Part shown: piece by piece, positions 55,506 to 64,000 of the stretch
How positions within the stretch are numbered: position 1 is the stretch's first letter
How the letters are laid out: each line of letters starts with the position of its first letter
Assembly (NCBI RefSeq): GCF_029624125.1
Contig: NZ_JARSBN010000003.1
Coordinates: 1 to 64,000 of the forward strand
Direction of reading: 5' to 3'
Length of the DNA: 64,000 nt
From: Winogradskyella marincola
GTDB lineage: Bacteria; Bacteroidota; Bacteroidia; Flavobacteriales; Flavobacteriaceae
Program-made: the position numbers and the translations under genes
The notes under the pieces: model-generated
The model's input: the letters and a program-made list of their open reading frames with translations, nothing else
Database searches by the model: none
Told to the model about the DNA's origin: nothing

Positions 55506-55910
55506 ATGCAAGAACTTACGCTTACAACACCAGCACTTTTATTTTCAGCAATTTCTTTAATAATGTTAGCTTACACAAACAGGTTTTTGGCCTACGCAGC
55601 CATTATAAGAAACCTAAGTGATAAGTATATAGAACGAAAAGAAGCTGTGTTGATAAGGCAAATTAATAACTTAAAGTTAAGATTAAATTTAACACGTTGG
55701 ATGCAAATTTTAGGCATATCAAGCCTTTTGTTGTGCGTACTAACTATGTTTTTAATCTATATAGATTTGCACAATGCTGCAGTGTGGATTTTTGGCTTGG
55801 CACTGCTACTGCTTATTTTGTCCTTGGCATTTTTAATAAGAGAAATTCAAATTTCAGCATTAGCATTAGAGCATCATCTTAGTGATATGGAAAAACAAAT
55901 AGATTCATAA
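55506..55910 (+). CDS. DUF2721 membrane protein
   Basis: The 134-residue protein has three membrane helices (about 10-28, 66-86, 90-108) and the RNLSDKY and EIQISALALEHHL patterns of DUF2721. Function unknown. It has its own promoter region after the upstream terminator. Confidence 0.87.
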   Translation: MQELTLTTPALLFSAISLIMLAYTNRFLAYAAIIRNLSDKYIERKEAVLIRQINNLKLRLNLTRWMQILGISSLLLCVLTMFLIYIDLHNAAVWIFGLALLLLILSLAFLIREIQISALALEHHLSDMEKQIDS

Positions 55911-55998
55911 AATTTTTTAAATTTATTTGTGACTCATAAGAAATAGATGTGTCTTAATCATATAACTAACCAAGTTAAAAAAAGAATTAACCAACAAA

Positions 55999-56592
55999 TT
56001 GACTAAAGAAGCAATTCATAGCCTAACCGATGAAGCGCTCGTAGAAGCAATCGTAAAATCTAACGACACAATGTTGTTTGAGGTGCTGTACGATAGATAT
56101 GCTTCTATGGTGTACAATAAGTGCTATGGATTTGCTAATGGTGTTGATGAAGCTAAAGATTTAACTCAAGATGTATTTTTAAGAGTTTTTATAAAATTAG
56201 CTAGCTTTAAGGGCAAATCTAAATTTTCAACTTGGCTTTACGCTTTTACATACAATCATTGTGTAAATTACGTAACCAGAAATACAGCAAAGAAGATTGA
56301 AAAACAATCTGTAAGTTCTGAGAATGTTGATATTCAAAATATAGGTGAAGATATTGATTCTACAAGCGAGTTTGAAAGTATGCGCGTAGATCAGTTAAAG
56401 AAAGTGATGGAGTTGATTTCGCCTGAAGAAAAGATGATATTGTTACTAAAGTACGAAGATAACTTAACTATAAAAGAGTTGTCTGAAGCTTTAGAGATTG
56501 GTGAAAGCGCAGTAAAAATGCGTCTCAAAAGAGCAAAAGAAAAACTTGTACGCAAGTACAATAATTATACGAAAGATGGAGAATCCATTTAA
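55999..56592 (+). CDS. ECF-type RNA polymerase sigma factor
   Basis: The 197-residue protein has sigma region 2 (FEVLYDRYASMVYNKCYGF, DLTQDVFLRVFIKLASFKGKSKFSTWLYAFTYNHCVNYV) and region 4 (LKYEDNLTIKELSEALEIGESAVKMRLKRAKEKL). It starts at TTG 55,999; the only alternative ATG would cut region 2. It overlaps the downstream 58-residue gene by 17 bases. Target genes unknown. Confidence 0.93.
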   Translation: MTKEAIHSLTDEALVEAIVKSNDTMLFEVLYDRYASMVYNKCYGFANGVDEAKDLTQDVFLRVFIKLASFKGKSKFSTWLYAFTYNHCVNYVTRNTAKKIEKQSVSSENVDIQNIGEDIDSTSEFESMRVDQLKKVMELISPEEKMILLLKYEDNLTIKELSEALEIGESAVKMRLKRAKEKLVRKYNNYTKDGESI

Positions 56593-56752
56593 GCAAATAA
56601 ACCAGCCTCTCAAAGAGGTTCCTAAAGAGCTGAAAAGCAAAGTGATGCACGACATTGCTATGGCTAAGCTATTGATGGAGCTGGCTGAGTTATTCTCGTA
56701 TAACATTGGCCACATTATAGATAGTGTAACGGCTAATAGAACTAAAGATTAA
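56576..56752 (+). CDS. 58-residue protein overlapping the sigma factor gene
   Basis: From ATG 56,576 the frame encodes MENPFKQINQPLKEVPKEL, then SKVMHDIAMAKLLMELAELFSYN and IGHIIDSVTANRTKD: a small helical protein. It overlaps the sigma gene by 17 bases and so is translated with it. In this position other ECF operons have an anti-sigma factor; this one lacks a membrane helix or zinc-binding motif, so such a role would be of a new type. It is conserved in my memory among Flavobacteriaceae ECF loci, but this is not verified. Confidence 0.75.
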   Translation: MENPFKQINQPLKEVPKELKSKVMHDIAMAKLLMELAELFSYNIGHIIDSVTANRTKD

Positions 56753-56784
56753 ATACTTAACACACCCTAACCAAAAAAATAAGT

Positions 56785-57618
56785 ATGAATAAGGTAAACG
56801 AATTCTCGGATGTAGCATTAAAATCTTTAAACAACATTTGGTTAGAGATTACTAAGATATTTCCAAACATTATAGGATCTTTTATAGTACTTATAATTGG
56901 TTGGCTTGCAACTAAGCTAGTTGTAAAAATTATTAAGAAAGTGCTTAAGCTTGTTAATGCAAACAAACTAGACGATAAGCTTAATGATATAGAAATAATT
57001 GAAGGTAAGAAACTGAACTTTGATACTGTAAAGTTTATTTCTAACCTTGTAAAATATCTTATGTATGTTATAATATTTGTTACAGCATCAGATATTATGG
57101 GCTTAGACATCATAACAGAGCAGATAAGCGATTTGCTGTCTTATGTACCTCAATTATTAGCAGCTGTAATCATTTTTGTAATAGGACTATTGTTTGCAAA
57201 TTTTGTTAAAAATGGTCTTAAATCCTTATTTGAGTCTATGGATTTGTCTGGTGGTAAAATCATTAGTCAGGTAGTATTTTTTCTTATTCTCACATTTATT
57301 AGCATTACAGCATTAAACCAAGCAGGTATTAATACTCAGATTATTACCAATAATATCAACATGATTATTGCAGCCTTTTTGTTGGCTTTTGCAATAGCTT
57401 TTGGTTTGGGCGCAAGATTAGTAGTGGGTAAATTAATGCATACCTTTTATGCAAGAAAAATGTTTGAAGCAGGTCAGAAAATTATATTTAATGACAAGGC
57501 GTATGTTATAGACGAAGTAAAAAGTATATCGGTAATACTTAAAAATGATGAAGGTAGATTGGTAGTGCCTATCAATGATTTAATGGAAAATCAAGTACAA
57601 ATGCAGGATCAACTATAA
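56785..57618 (+). CDS. Mechanosensitive-channel-related membrane protein
   Basis: The 277-residue protein has five or so membrane helices including two copies of the conserved TM-helix unit (IIGSFIVLIIGWLATKLVVKIIKKV and LLAAVIIFVIGLLFANFVKNGLKSL), as in MscS-related YnaI or CmpX proteins. A partial MscS-like beta domain follows (ISVILKNDEGRLVVPINDLMENQVQ), but the usual C-terminal part is missing. It probably responds to membrane tension. It lies 32 bases after the small gene 56,576-56,752, so it may be co-transcribed with the sigma factor. Confidence 0.82.
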   Translation: MNKVNEFSDVALKSLNNIWLEITKIFPNIIGSFIVLIIGWLATKLVVKIIKKVLKLVNANKLDDKLNDIEIIEGKKLNFDTVKFISNLVKYLMYVIIFVTASDIMGLDIITEQISDLLSYVPQLLAAVIIFVIGLLFANFVKNGLKSLFESMDLSGGKIISQVVFFLILTFISITALNQAGINTQIITNNINMIIAAFLLAFAIAFGLGARLVVGKLMHTFYARKMFEAGQKIIFNDKAYVIDEVKSISVILKNDEGRLVVPINDLMENQVQMQDQL

Positions 57619-57681
57619 GGTTAGGGTTATAGATTTTATTGTATATAAAATGCGATCCTGCCGTACTTGACCTATAAGGAT

Positions 57682-57717
57682 GACCTCTTCAGTAAATGAA
57701 GAGGTTTTCTTTTTTTA
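57682..57717. terminator. Terminator between convergent genes
   Basis: ACCTCTTCA and TGAAGAGGT form a 9-bp stem with loop GTAAA, followed by a T-rich tract (57,705-57,717) that reaches the stop codon of the helicase gene on the other strand. Confidence 0.75.
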
Positions 57718-59073
57718 TTAGCGTTTCTTTTTATTACGCTTATTGTAATTTTTATCTCCTCTGGTTTTAGGCTTTTTATACTTCTTTGCAATCTCTCTTC
57801 TGTAAGAACCACCTAAATTTACCTTTTTGTTTTTTTCTTTCTTTTCATGAAAAGCAGGACCAGGAATATCTTCTGTGCTGCGCTTTGTAGGATTGTTTCG
57901 CTCTCTAATTTGAGGACGCTCTTCTTCAATTAATTCATTAGAAATTTCTATAACATCAGGAATCTCTTTTGTTTCAATCTTTAATTGCATTAAATCCTCA
58001 ATACGATCTTTAGCTTCTTGTTCCTTTTCAGTAGAAAATAACAAAGCATGACCTTGTTTTTCTGCACGACCAGTTCTACCGATTCTGTGCATATAATTTT
58101 CTGGATAGTCTGGCGTGTCAAAGTTTATAACATGCGTTACATCATCAATATCCAACCCTCTGGCCATTACATCTGTAGCAACTAACAATCTGTGTTCACC
58201 TTCACTAAATTGCTCTATACTTCGCAATCTGTAGTTTTGAGTTTTGTTAGAGTGAATAACACAGCTCTGACCAGGAAAAAGTTCTTCGAGCTTGTCAAAT
58301 AAACGATCTGCCATTTTTTTATAGGCAACAAAGATTAAAACTCTAGAAAATTCATCTTTATCGCTTAGCAAATATTCTAATAAATTGACCTTAGTATAGA
58401 AATTAGGAACATTATAACGTTCTTGTTTAATATTCTCTAAAGGTGTACCAGAAACAGCAATCTGAATTTTTGTAGGACTTATAAAAAAATCAGTTATCAA
58501 CTCATCTACATCTGCGGTCATTGTAGCAGAAAACATAATGTTCTGTCTACGTTCTGGCAATATGTCAAAGATATTCATAAGCTGATGTCTAAATCCTAAA
58601 TCTAGCATAACATCTACTTCATCAATGACCAACTTCTGAATAGATTTAAGTTGCAAAACTCTACTCACAGCAAGGTCATATAAGCGTCCAGGAGTAGCAA
58701 CAATAATATCTAATCCTTGTGCTACAGCTTGTTTTTGCGTATTTATATTAGTACCACCATAAACACCCAAAACACGATTGTTTATATACTTAGACATTTT
58801 TTCTATTTCGCTAACAACCTGCACAACCAATTCGCGCGTTGGCACCAAAACCAAAACTCTGGGATTGTCTTGTCTAGAATACTTTAGATGTCTTAAAATA
58901 GGCAACATGTAAGCAAAAGTCTTACCAGTACCTGTTTGCGCTATACCAACAACATCTTTACCAGATGCTACTATGTTAAAAGCTTCAGCCTGTATTGGAG
59001 TAGGATTCTCAAACCCTAAGTCTTCAATGGCATTGAGTAAAGGAGTGTTTAGATTTAAATCTTGAAAAGTCAC
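57718..59073 (-). CDS. DEAD-box RNA helicase
   Basis: The 451-residue protein has the Q motif (GFENPTPIQAEAF), Walker A AQTGTGKT, DEVD, SAT, and HRIGRTGR, all canonical except that DEAD is DEVD. The C-terminal 60 residues are basic and lysine-rich (KKKEKNKKVNLGG...KKYKKPKTRGDKNYNKRNKKKR), a probable RNA-binding tail. It works on cold-induced RNA structures or ribosome assembly, as RhlE/CsdA-type helicases do; exact role unknown. Confidence 0.94.
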   Translation of the reverse strand: MTFQDLNLNTPLLNAIEDLGFENPTPIQAEAFNIVASGKDVVGIAQTGTGKTFAYMLPILRHLKYSRQDNPRVLVLVPTRELVVQVVSEIEKMSKYINNRVLGVYGGTNINTQKQAVAQGLDIIVATPGRLYDLAVSRVLQLKSIQKLVIDEVDVMLDLGFRHQLMNIFDILPERRQNIMFSATMTADVDELITDFFISPTKIQIAVSGTPLENIKQERYNVPNFYTKVNLLEYLLSDKDEFSRVLIFVAYKKMADRLFDKLEELFPGQSCVIHSNKTQNYRLRSIEQFSEGEHRLLVATDVMARGLDIDDVTHVINFDTPDYPENYMHRIGRTGRAEKQGHALLFSTEKEQEAKDRIEDLMQLKIETKEIPDVIEISNELIEEERPQIRERNNPTKRSTEDIPGPAFHEKKEKNKKVNLGGSYRREIAKKYKKPKTRGDKNYNKRNKKKR

Positions 59074-59113
59074 AACTATAGATTTTGTGCAAAGCTACTA
59101 TTAATAATCAACA

Positions 59114-60004
59114 TCAGTCCAACAAACCAGCATTAACTGTAATACTGTATGTAGCATTAAACGTTTTATTTGCTTCCAATTCAATAATTCCTTCTTTGTT
59201 TTTAATGTGCTGATCGGTATTTTCTGCATCTGCAATACCAATCCAAGGTTCTATACAAACGTATGGAGCGTTTGGTTTTGCCCATATACCTAAAAATGGA
59301 AATCCATCAAATTTTACATTTAGTATTTCCCCCTTGAGCTGATGTTTTAAAGCTACTTTTCTAGATTTTAAATCTTTAAAAATTAATGCATCTTCATTAA
59401 ATAAATCTCCACGAAGATTAATGCGGTTTGGTGCATCAAAAGCAGTTTTCGTCTTTTCAGTAACCAAGCCATTGTCCATATTTAACAGATAAGATTGGCT
59501 GGTTTCTTCCTTTTCAAATTCTAAAAAATAATCGGTGTATAATTCGTCTTTAAATAACGGACACGTAAAAGCAGGATGACCTCCAAGTGAAAAGAAAATT
59601 GTTTTAGAATCAGTATTTTTTACAGTATGATGGATGTAGAGTGAACTGTCTTTAAGCTCGTATGTAATTAAAAATTCAAAGTCAAAAGGATATATAGTCT
59701 TTAGCTGATCGTTGGGTTTTAGTTGAAATGTAACTTCAGATTTTGTGTTAGAAATCACTTTAAAATCGTTGTTATGTCTCACAAAACCATGCTTTGGCAT
59801 GTTGTATTGTTTGCCTTCGTAGATATAACTATCGTTTTTCATGGCACCTATAATTGGAAATAAGTTAGGAGCATGACTTCCCCAAACATCAGGATTTGCT
59901 TCCCAAATAAATTCAGTATTATTTTTTACTGATTGTATACTGCACAATTCGGCACCTTTTGGTTTAATTTCAATTTTAAGGAGGCTATTTTCTAAAAATG
60001 GCAT
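59114..60004 (-). CDS. Aldose 1-epimerase family protein
   Basis: From ATG 60,004 the 296-residue protein begins MPFLENSLLKIEIKPKGAEL. It matches galactose mutarotase-type proteins: MPKHGFVRHNNDF with the first catalytic-type histidine, SLGGHPAFTCPL with the second, and YVCIEPWIG with the glutamate. It belongs to the YeaD/hypothetical branch. It converts anomers of sugars or sugar phosphates; the substrate is unknown. An ATG ten codons earlier is less likely. Confidence 0.88.
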   Translation of the reverse strand: MPFLENSLLKIEIKPKGAELCSIQSVKNNTEFIWEANPDVWGSHAPNLFPIIGAMKNDSYIYEGKQYNMPKHGFVRHNNDFKVISNTKSEVTFQLKPNDQLKTIYPFDFEFLITYELKDSSLYIHHTVKNTDSKTIFFSLGGHPAFTCPLFKDELYTDYFLEFEKEETSQSYLLNMDNGLVTEKTKTAFDAPNRINLRGDLFNEDALIFKDLKSRKVALKHQLKGEILNVKFDGFPFLGIWAKPNAPYVCIEPWIGIADAENTDQHIKNKEGIIELEANKTFNATYSITVNAGLLD

Positions 60005-60091
60005 AGTTTTTTTATTTTTTATTGAAAGATACAATTCTTATACTCTAGAAAATGTATTCTATTTATTTTTACAAAATTAATTTTTCCCTTT

Positions 60092-61384
60092 TTGAGAACT
60101 TCATATAAACAGAAATTAGCAAATTCTAAAAATTTTAAGCAGCAGTTATTGCTATGGGCACAACAATATGATGATGTTGTTTGGCTAGATTCTAACGGTA
60201 ATAAAGACCACTATAATAGTTATGATGCTGTATTGGCTGTAGATGCTTTTACGAGTTTACAAACCGATTATACAGACGCTTTCGATCGTCTAAAAGAGTA
60301 CCAGAAAAGTACCTCTGACTGGATTTTTGGGTACCTTACATACGATCTGAAAAATTCTATAGAAGCATTAAAATCTAATAATTATGATGGTTTAGAGTTT
60401 CCGGATTTATATTTTTTTCAGCCTAAAAAGATTATTTTAATTAAAGGCGATACTGTAGAGTTTCAATACCTAAGAATGGTAGATGATGAGATAAATAGTG
60501 ATTTGTTGGAGATAGAAAAATCTGATGCTCTCAACGTCCTTGAATCTGAAAATCCTATCAAAATAAAACTTAGAATTCATAAAGATGAATACTTTGAGAA
60601 GGTCAACAAAATGTTAGCACACATACATAGAGGAGATATTTATGAAGCTAATTTTTGTCAGGAGTTTTATGCTGAAAATTCTACTATAAACCCTGTAGAA
60701 ACGTACACAAAATTAAATCAAATCTCTCAACCACCTTTTGCAACATTTTTTAAATCTTTTGATAAATATTTGTTATCAGCATCTCCAGAGCGCTACATCA
60801 AAAAAATAGGAGAAACTGTAATATCGCAACCTATAAAGGGAACTGCTAAGCGGTCTCAAAATAAAAACGAAGATCAGCAATTAGCTATAGATTTAGCTAA
60901 TGATCCAAAAGAACGAAGCGAAAACATTATGATCGTAGATTTGGTTCGTAATGATTTGTCTAAAACAGCAGAGAAAGGTAGTGTTAAGGTAGGGGAGTTG
61001 TGCAAAGTATATTCATTTTTGCAAGTCCATCAAATGATTTCTACCGTAACTTCAAAAATTTCAGAAAGCACACATCCTGTTGATGTTATACAAACTACAT
61101 TTCCTATGGGAAGTATGACAGGAGCACCAAAAATTTCAGCAATGAAAATTATTGAAGATTTAGAAGAAACCAAACGAGGTTTGTATTCTGGAGCAGTGGG
61201 TTATTTTGAACCAAGCGGAGATTTTGATTTTAATGTTATTATTAGAAGTATATTGTATAATGCATCCAAAAAATACATTTCTTATTCTGTAGGAAGCGCT
61301 ATAACAGCTAAAAGCGATCCTCAAAAAGAGTATGAGGAGTGCTTAATTAAAGAAAAAGCCATGCGAGAGGTGTTGGAGGGTTAG
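60092..61384 (+). CDS. pabB: Aminodeoxychorismate synthase component I
   Basis: The 430-residue protein belongs to the chorismate-binding family: it ends with YEECLIKEKAMREVL and has VIRSILYN, SQPIKGTAKRS, LVRNDLSKTAEKGSV, FPMGSMTGAPKISAMKIIEDLE and GLYSGAVGYF. It makes aminodeoxychorismate from chorismate and ammonia for folate. It starts at TTG 60,092 (no ATG in reach). Anthranilate synthase component I has the same motifs, but the gene neighbour tilS and the length support pabB. A glutamine amidotransferase partner is not in the window. Confidence 0.87.
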   Translation: MRTSYKQKLANSKNFKQQLLLWAQQYDDVVWLDSNGNKDHYNSYDAVLAVDAFTSLQTDYTDAFDRLKEYQKSTSDWIFGYLTYDLKNSIEALKSNNYDGLEFPDLYFFQPKKIILIKGDTVEFQYLRMVDDEINSDLLEIEKSDALNVLESENPIKIKLRIHKDEYFEKVNKMLAHIHRGDIYEANFCQEFYAENSTINPVETYTKLNQISQPPFATFFKSFDKYLLSASPERYIKKIGETVISQPIKGTAKRSQNKNEDQQLAIDLANDPKERSENIMIVDLVRNDLSKTAEKGSVKVGELCKVYSFLQVHQMISTVTSKISESTHPVDVIQTTFPMGSMTGAPKISAMKIIEDLEETKRGLYSGAVGYFEPSGDFDFNVIIRSILYNASKKYISYSVGSAITAKSDPQKEYEECLIKEKAMREVLEG

Positions 61385-61452
61385 CATTGTAATACTTAAA
61401 ATCTTAGCGTTTTTGCGCCTTTGTGAGATGATTAATTCAATATATTTGAAGA

Positions 61453-62793
61453 ATGCTAGTATCATTTAAAAACCATATAAACACTAAATTCCCGTTTCTA
61501 AAAGATACACGTTTGGTCATTGCCATCTCTGGTGGAATTGATAGCGTTGTGTTAGCTCATCTTTGTCATAAACTCAATTTTAATTTTGCCTTAGCACATT
61601 GCAATTTTAATTTAAGAGGAAAGGAAAGCGATGCAGACGAAGCCTTTGTTTTAGATTTAGGAGAGCAATTAGATGTAGAAGTTTTTATTCAGAATTTTGA
61701 TACTGAAGTCTATGCTGAAGAAAATAAATGTTCTATACAAATGGCAGCACGAGAGTTGCGATATGACTGGTTTTCTGAATTAGCACAACAACTAAACTTC
61801 GATTACATCTTAACAGCACATCATGCAGATGATAATCTAGAAACGTTTTTAATCAACTTCACCAGAGGTACAGGACTTAACGGTTTAACAGGAATACCGG
61901 AACTAAATGGAAACATTGCTAGGCCTTTATTGCCATTTTCTAGAGAAACGATAGAAGCATACGCAAAGAGTGAAAACATTGCCTGGAGAGAAGATAGTAG
62001 TAATTCTTCGAGAAAATATTTAAGAAACAAATTAAGGCATGATGTGATTCCAATTCTAAAGGAGATTAATCCAAATGTTTTAGATAGTTTTCAGAATACT
62101 CTATCAAACCTCAAGGAAACCGAAACTATAGTAAGCCAAACCATTGATGATTTTTTGAATAGAGCAATAGTTAAGAAGGAAGGTGGTACTGTGACGTATT
62201 ACATTTCAGAATTTAAAAATCAAAATAATCCTAAAGCATTCTTATACGAAGTTTTCAAAAACTGTGGTTTTACCGAATGGAATGATGTTGAAGGTTTATT
62301 AGAAGCCGAGACAGGAAAATATATAGCTTCTGGCACACATAAACTCACCAAGCATCGCGAGTTTTTAATTCTTACAGATTGTCATTCTGAACTTGTTTCA
62401 GAATCTATCTCGTTAAATCAACCTATCAAAATAAGCGAAGTCGAAGTGCAAAAAAGCCAAGTTAAAACACCACTCGGTGTTTTGTTTTTTGATGAAGCAG
62501 AGGCTTTGAGAGATAATGCTCAAAACACAATTTATGTAGATTTAGAAAAGCTGAAATATCCTTTAGAATTTAGGTTATGGCAAACAGGAGATGTTTTTCA
62601 TCCTATTGGTATGAGGGGCAAAAAGAAAGTGAGCAAATATCTTAAAGATGAAAAATTAACACCAAGCGAAAAAGACAATACTTGGGTTTTAACTTCAGAA
62701 GACAAAATAGTTTGGGTTGTTGGGAGAAGAGCAGATGACCGTTTTAAGGTATCAGGCCGAACCAATCAAATTTTAAAAATAGAATTAAAATAA
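61453..62793 (+). CDS. tilS: tRNA(Ile)-lysidine synthase with in-frame palindromic repeat
   Basis: The 446-residue protein is TilS, which changes C34 of the AUA-decoding tRNA to lysidine. Motifs: PP-loop SGGIDSVV (about 27-34), [40 protein letters not shown], and the C-terminal TilS substrate-binding part ([28 protein letters not shown]). Residues about 309-320 ([12 protein letters not shown]) are coded by a palindromic repeat that also occurs between genes (see repeat entry), so the enzyme carries an extra short loop between the two C-terminal subdomains. The frame is intact, and the essential gene presumably works. Confidence 0.95.
   Translation: MLVSFKNHINTKFPFLKDTRLVIAISGGIDSVVLAHLCHKLNFNFALAHCNFNLRGKESDADEAFVLDLGEQLDVEVFIQNFDTEVYAEENKCSIQMAARELRYDWFSELAQQLNFDYILTAHHADDNLETFLINFTRGTGLNGLTGIPELNGNIARPLLPFSRETIEAYAKSENIAWREDSSNSSRKYLRNKLRHDVIPILKEINPNVLDSFQNTLSNLKETETIVSQTIDDFLNRAIVKKEGGTVTYYISEFKNQNNPKAFLYEVFKNCGFTEWNDVEGLLEAETGKYIASGTHKLTKHREFLILTDCHSELVSESISLNQPIKISEVEVQKSQVKTPLGVLFFDEAEALRDNAQNTIYVDLEKLKYPLEFRLWQTGDVFHPIGMRGKKKVSKYLKDEKLTPSEKDNTWVLTSEDKIVWVVGRRADDRFKVSGRTNQILKIELK
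62379..62405 (+). repeat. Palindromic repeat inside tilS
   Basis: Exact reverse complement of 21,252-21,278. Stem ATTCTGA / TCAGAAT with loop ACTTGTT. In frame it encodes CHSELVSES at residues 310-318. Confidence 0.8.
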
Positions 62794-62831
62794 TATTGTC
62801 ATTCTTGCTTAGACAGGAATCCATTTATAAT

Positions 62832-64000
62832 ATGACATTAAAAGGAAACATCGTAGATATTGAAAACCGCAGTATTTACAAAGGAGAAATCACCATAGAA
62901 AATGGTAAGATTAAATCCATTGAAAAAAGAGATTGTGAAGAAAACCACTATATCTTGCCAGGCTTTGTAGATGCACATATCCATATAGAAAGCTCTATGT
63001 TAGTGCCAAGCGAGTTTGCAAAAGTCGCTGTAAAGCATGGCACAGTAGCTACAGTTTCCGATCCACACGAAATCGCCAATGTGCTTGGTGTAAAAGGTGT
63101 GGAGTTTATGATAGAAAACGGAAAACAAACGCCTTTTAAATTCAATTTCGGTGCACCATCTTGTGTTCCTGCAACAAGTTTTGAGTCAGCTGGAGCTGTT
63201 ATAAATTCCGATGACATAAAAGGCTTAATGGCAAATCCAGATATTAAGTATTTGGCTGAGATGATGAATTATCCAGGAGTCATTTACGACGATGCTGAAG
63301 TGCTCAAGAAAATTGAATGGGCAAAATATTACAACAAGCCTATTGATGGTCATGCGCCAGGTTTACGAGGTGAGGATCTAACCAAATATATTTCTGCAGG
63401 TATTTCCACCGATCATGAGTGTTTTACCTATGAAGAAGGCTTAGAAAAACTTCAAAAAGGCATGAAGGTTATTATCAGAGAAGGTAGTGCTGCCAAAAAT
63501 TTTGAAGCATTGATAGGCTTGCTAGATGAGCATTATCAAAACATAATGTTCTGTAGTGATGATAAGCATCCAGATGATTTGTTGATAAGACACATTAATC
63601 AACTTTGTGCAAGAGCAGTTGCAAAAGGGAATGACATTTTTAAAGTTCTTAAGGCGGCTTGTGTCAATCCTGTTAAGCATTACAATTTAGAGGTTGGTTT
63701 GTTGCAAGTTGGGGATACAGCAGATTGTATTGTGGTTGAAGATTTAACCGACTTTAAAACCCTTCAAACCTACATCAATGGAGAATTGGTTTACGATAAT
63801 GGTGAATCTAAAATACAACATGTCAGTTTCGAAATACTCAATAATTTTAATACTGAAAAGAAACAAACTTCAGATTTTCTAATTCAATCTAAAAAATCTA
63901 ATCTGTCTAACGAATCTAACCCATCTAAAATCAGAGTTATAGAATGTTTGGATGGTGAGTTGGTTACCAATCAAATCATTGAGGATGCCAAAGTTGTAGA
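62832..64000 (+). CDS. ade: Adenine deaminase (cut by the window end)
   Basis: From ATG 62,832 the frame runs without a stop to the window end (389 codons). It starts [20 protein letters not shown] and has [46 protein letters not shown], with the metal-binding HIHIESS motif, then [24 protein letters not shown], and [12 protein letters not shown]. This fits the adenine deaminase of bacteria, converting adenine to hypoxanthine. Near residues 351-366 a short SN-rich insert of repeated TCTAA words occurs (63,884-63,930). The remaining C-terminal part lies outside the window. Confidence 0.94.
   Translation, partial: MTLKGNIVDIENRSIYKGEITIENGKIKSIEKRDCEENHYILPGFVDAHIHIESSMLVPSEFAKVAVKHGTVATVSDPHEIANVLGVKGVEFMIENGKQTPFKFNFGAPSCVPATSFESAGAVINSDDIKGLMANPDIKYLAEMMNYPGVIYDDAEVLKKIEWAKYYNKPIDGHAPGLRGEDLTKYISAGISTDHECFTYEEGLEKLQKGMKVIIREGSAAKNFEALIGLLDEHYQNIMFCSDDKHPDDLLIRHINQLCARAVAKGNDIFKVLKAACVNPVKHYNLEVGLLQVGDTADCIVVEDLTDFKTLQTYINGELVYDNGESKIQHVSFEILNNFNTEKKQTSDFLIQSKKSNLSNESNPSKIRVIECLDGELVTNQIIEDAKVV

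Noticed and set aside
61385-61452. Repeat-like words (CTTAGCGTTTTTGCGCC) before tilS as a regulatory hairpin
   Set aside because: A common dispersed word in such genomes, but only one copy was seen here and no clear stem; not enough to call a feature.

Overview
The window is AT-rich, densely coded DNA from a member of the Bacteroidota, most likely the family Flavobacteriaceae. Evidence: promoters of the TAnnTTTG type, a type IX secretion C-terminal sorting domain, a bacillithiol-associated YtxJ protein, many SusD-free small lipoproteins with SC lipoboxes, a short Bacteroidota-style SRP RNA, and almost no Shine-Dalgarno sequences. No rRNA, tRNA, CRISPR array, transposase or phage gene was found.

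Region 1 (1-12,019) is the most unusual part: an integron-like array of gene cassettes. About a dozen small genes or gene pairs, nearly all on the + strand, are separated by imperfect inverted repeats of about 130-135 bp (two are 176 and 184 bp). Each repeat starts with YAAC and ends with GTTR. The first 9-14 bases of each cassette are the reverse complement of the bases ending at the YAAC of the repeat that closes the same cassette, which is what integron attC sites give when a cassette circularises. The arms pair better on the bottom strand (G-T wobbles) than on the top (A-C mismatches), as expected for attC folding. No integrase lies in the window; the sites decay towards the right end, so the integrase would be expected to the left of position 1. 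Cargo includes an exported Fe/Mn superoxide dismutase, a complete two-component system, a YwqK-like repeat lipoprotein, a DinB-like protein, several unknown lipoproteins, a 58-residue gene on the minus strand, and two lipoprotein genes each broken by a single stop codon.

Region 2 (12-26.8 kb) begins with a large PAS histidine kinase and single-domain response regulator that are paralogues of the cassette-borne pair, then ytxJ, a T9SS cargo protein followed by a stranded attC-like site, and then normal chromosome: fumarylacetoacetase, glyA, surface lipoproteins, a tandem pair of carboxypeptidase-regulatory-domain proteins, a thioesterase and a glutaminyl cyclase.

Region 3 (26.8-46 kb) is housekeeping and stress defence: SRP RNA, an SDR enzyme, transaldolase-like fsa, an ABC-F ATPase, katG with an ankyrin gene, a peroxiredoxin-thioredoxin operon, an NhaC antiporter, a methionine gamma-lyase-like enzyme divergent from an Lrp regulator, a PAS-LuxR regulator and lpdA. 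Two copies of a 15-bp palindrome lie just upstream of promoter-like sequences with the same geometry; one precedes a candidate small RNA and the other the YwqK-like gene at 46,072.

Region 4 (46-64 kb) holds a run of five secreted or repeat-rich proteins (YwqK/MORN/WG type), a LytS-LytTR two-component system divergent from an ExbB-like plus TonB-domain pair, an ECF sigma factor overlapping a 58-residue gene, an MscS-related membrane protein, a DEAD-box helicase, an aldose epimerase, pabB, tilS (carrying an in-frame palindromic repeat) and an adenine deaminase cut by the window end.
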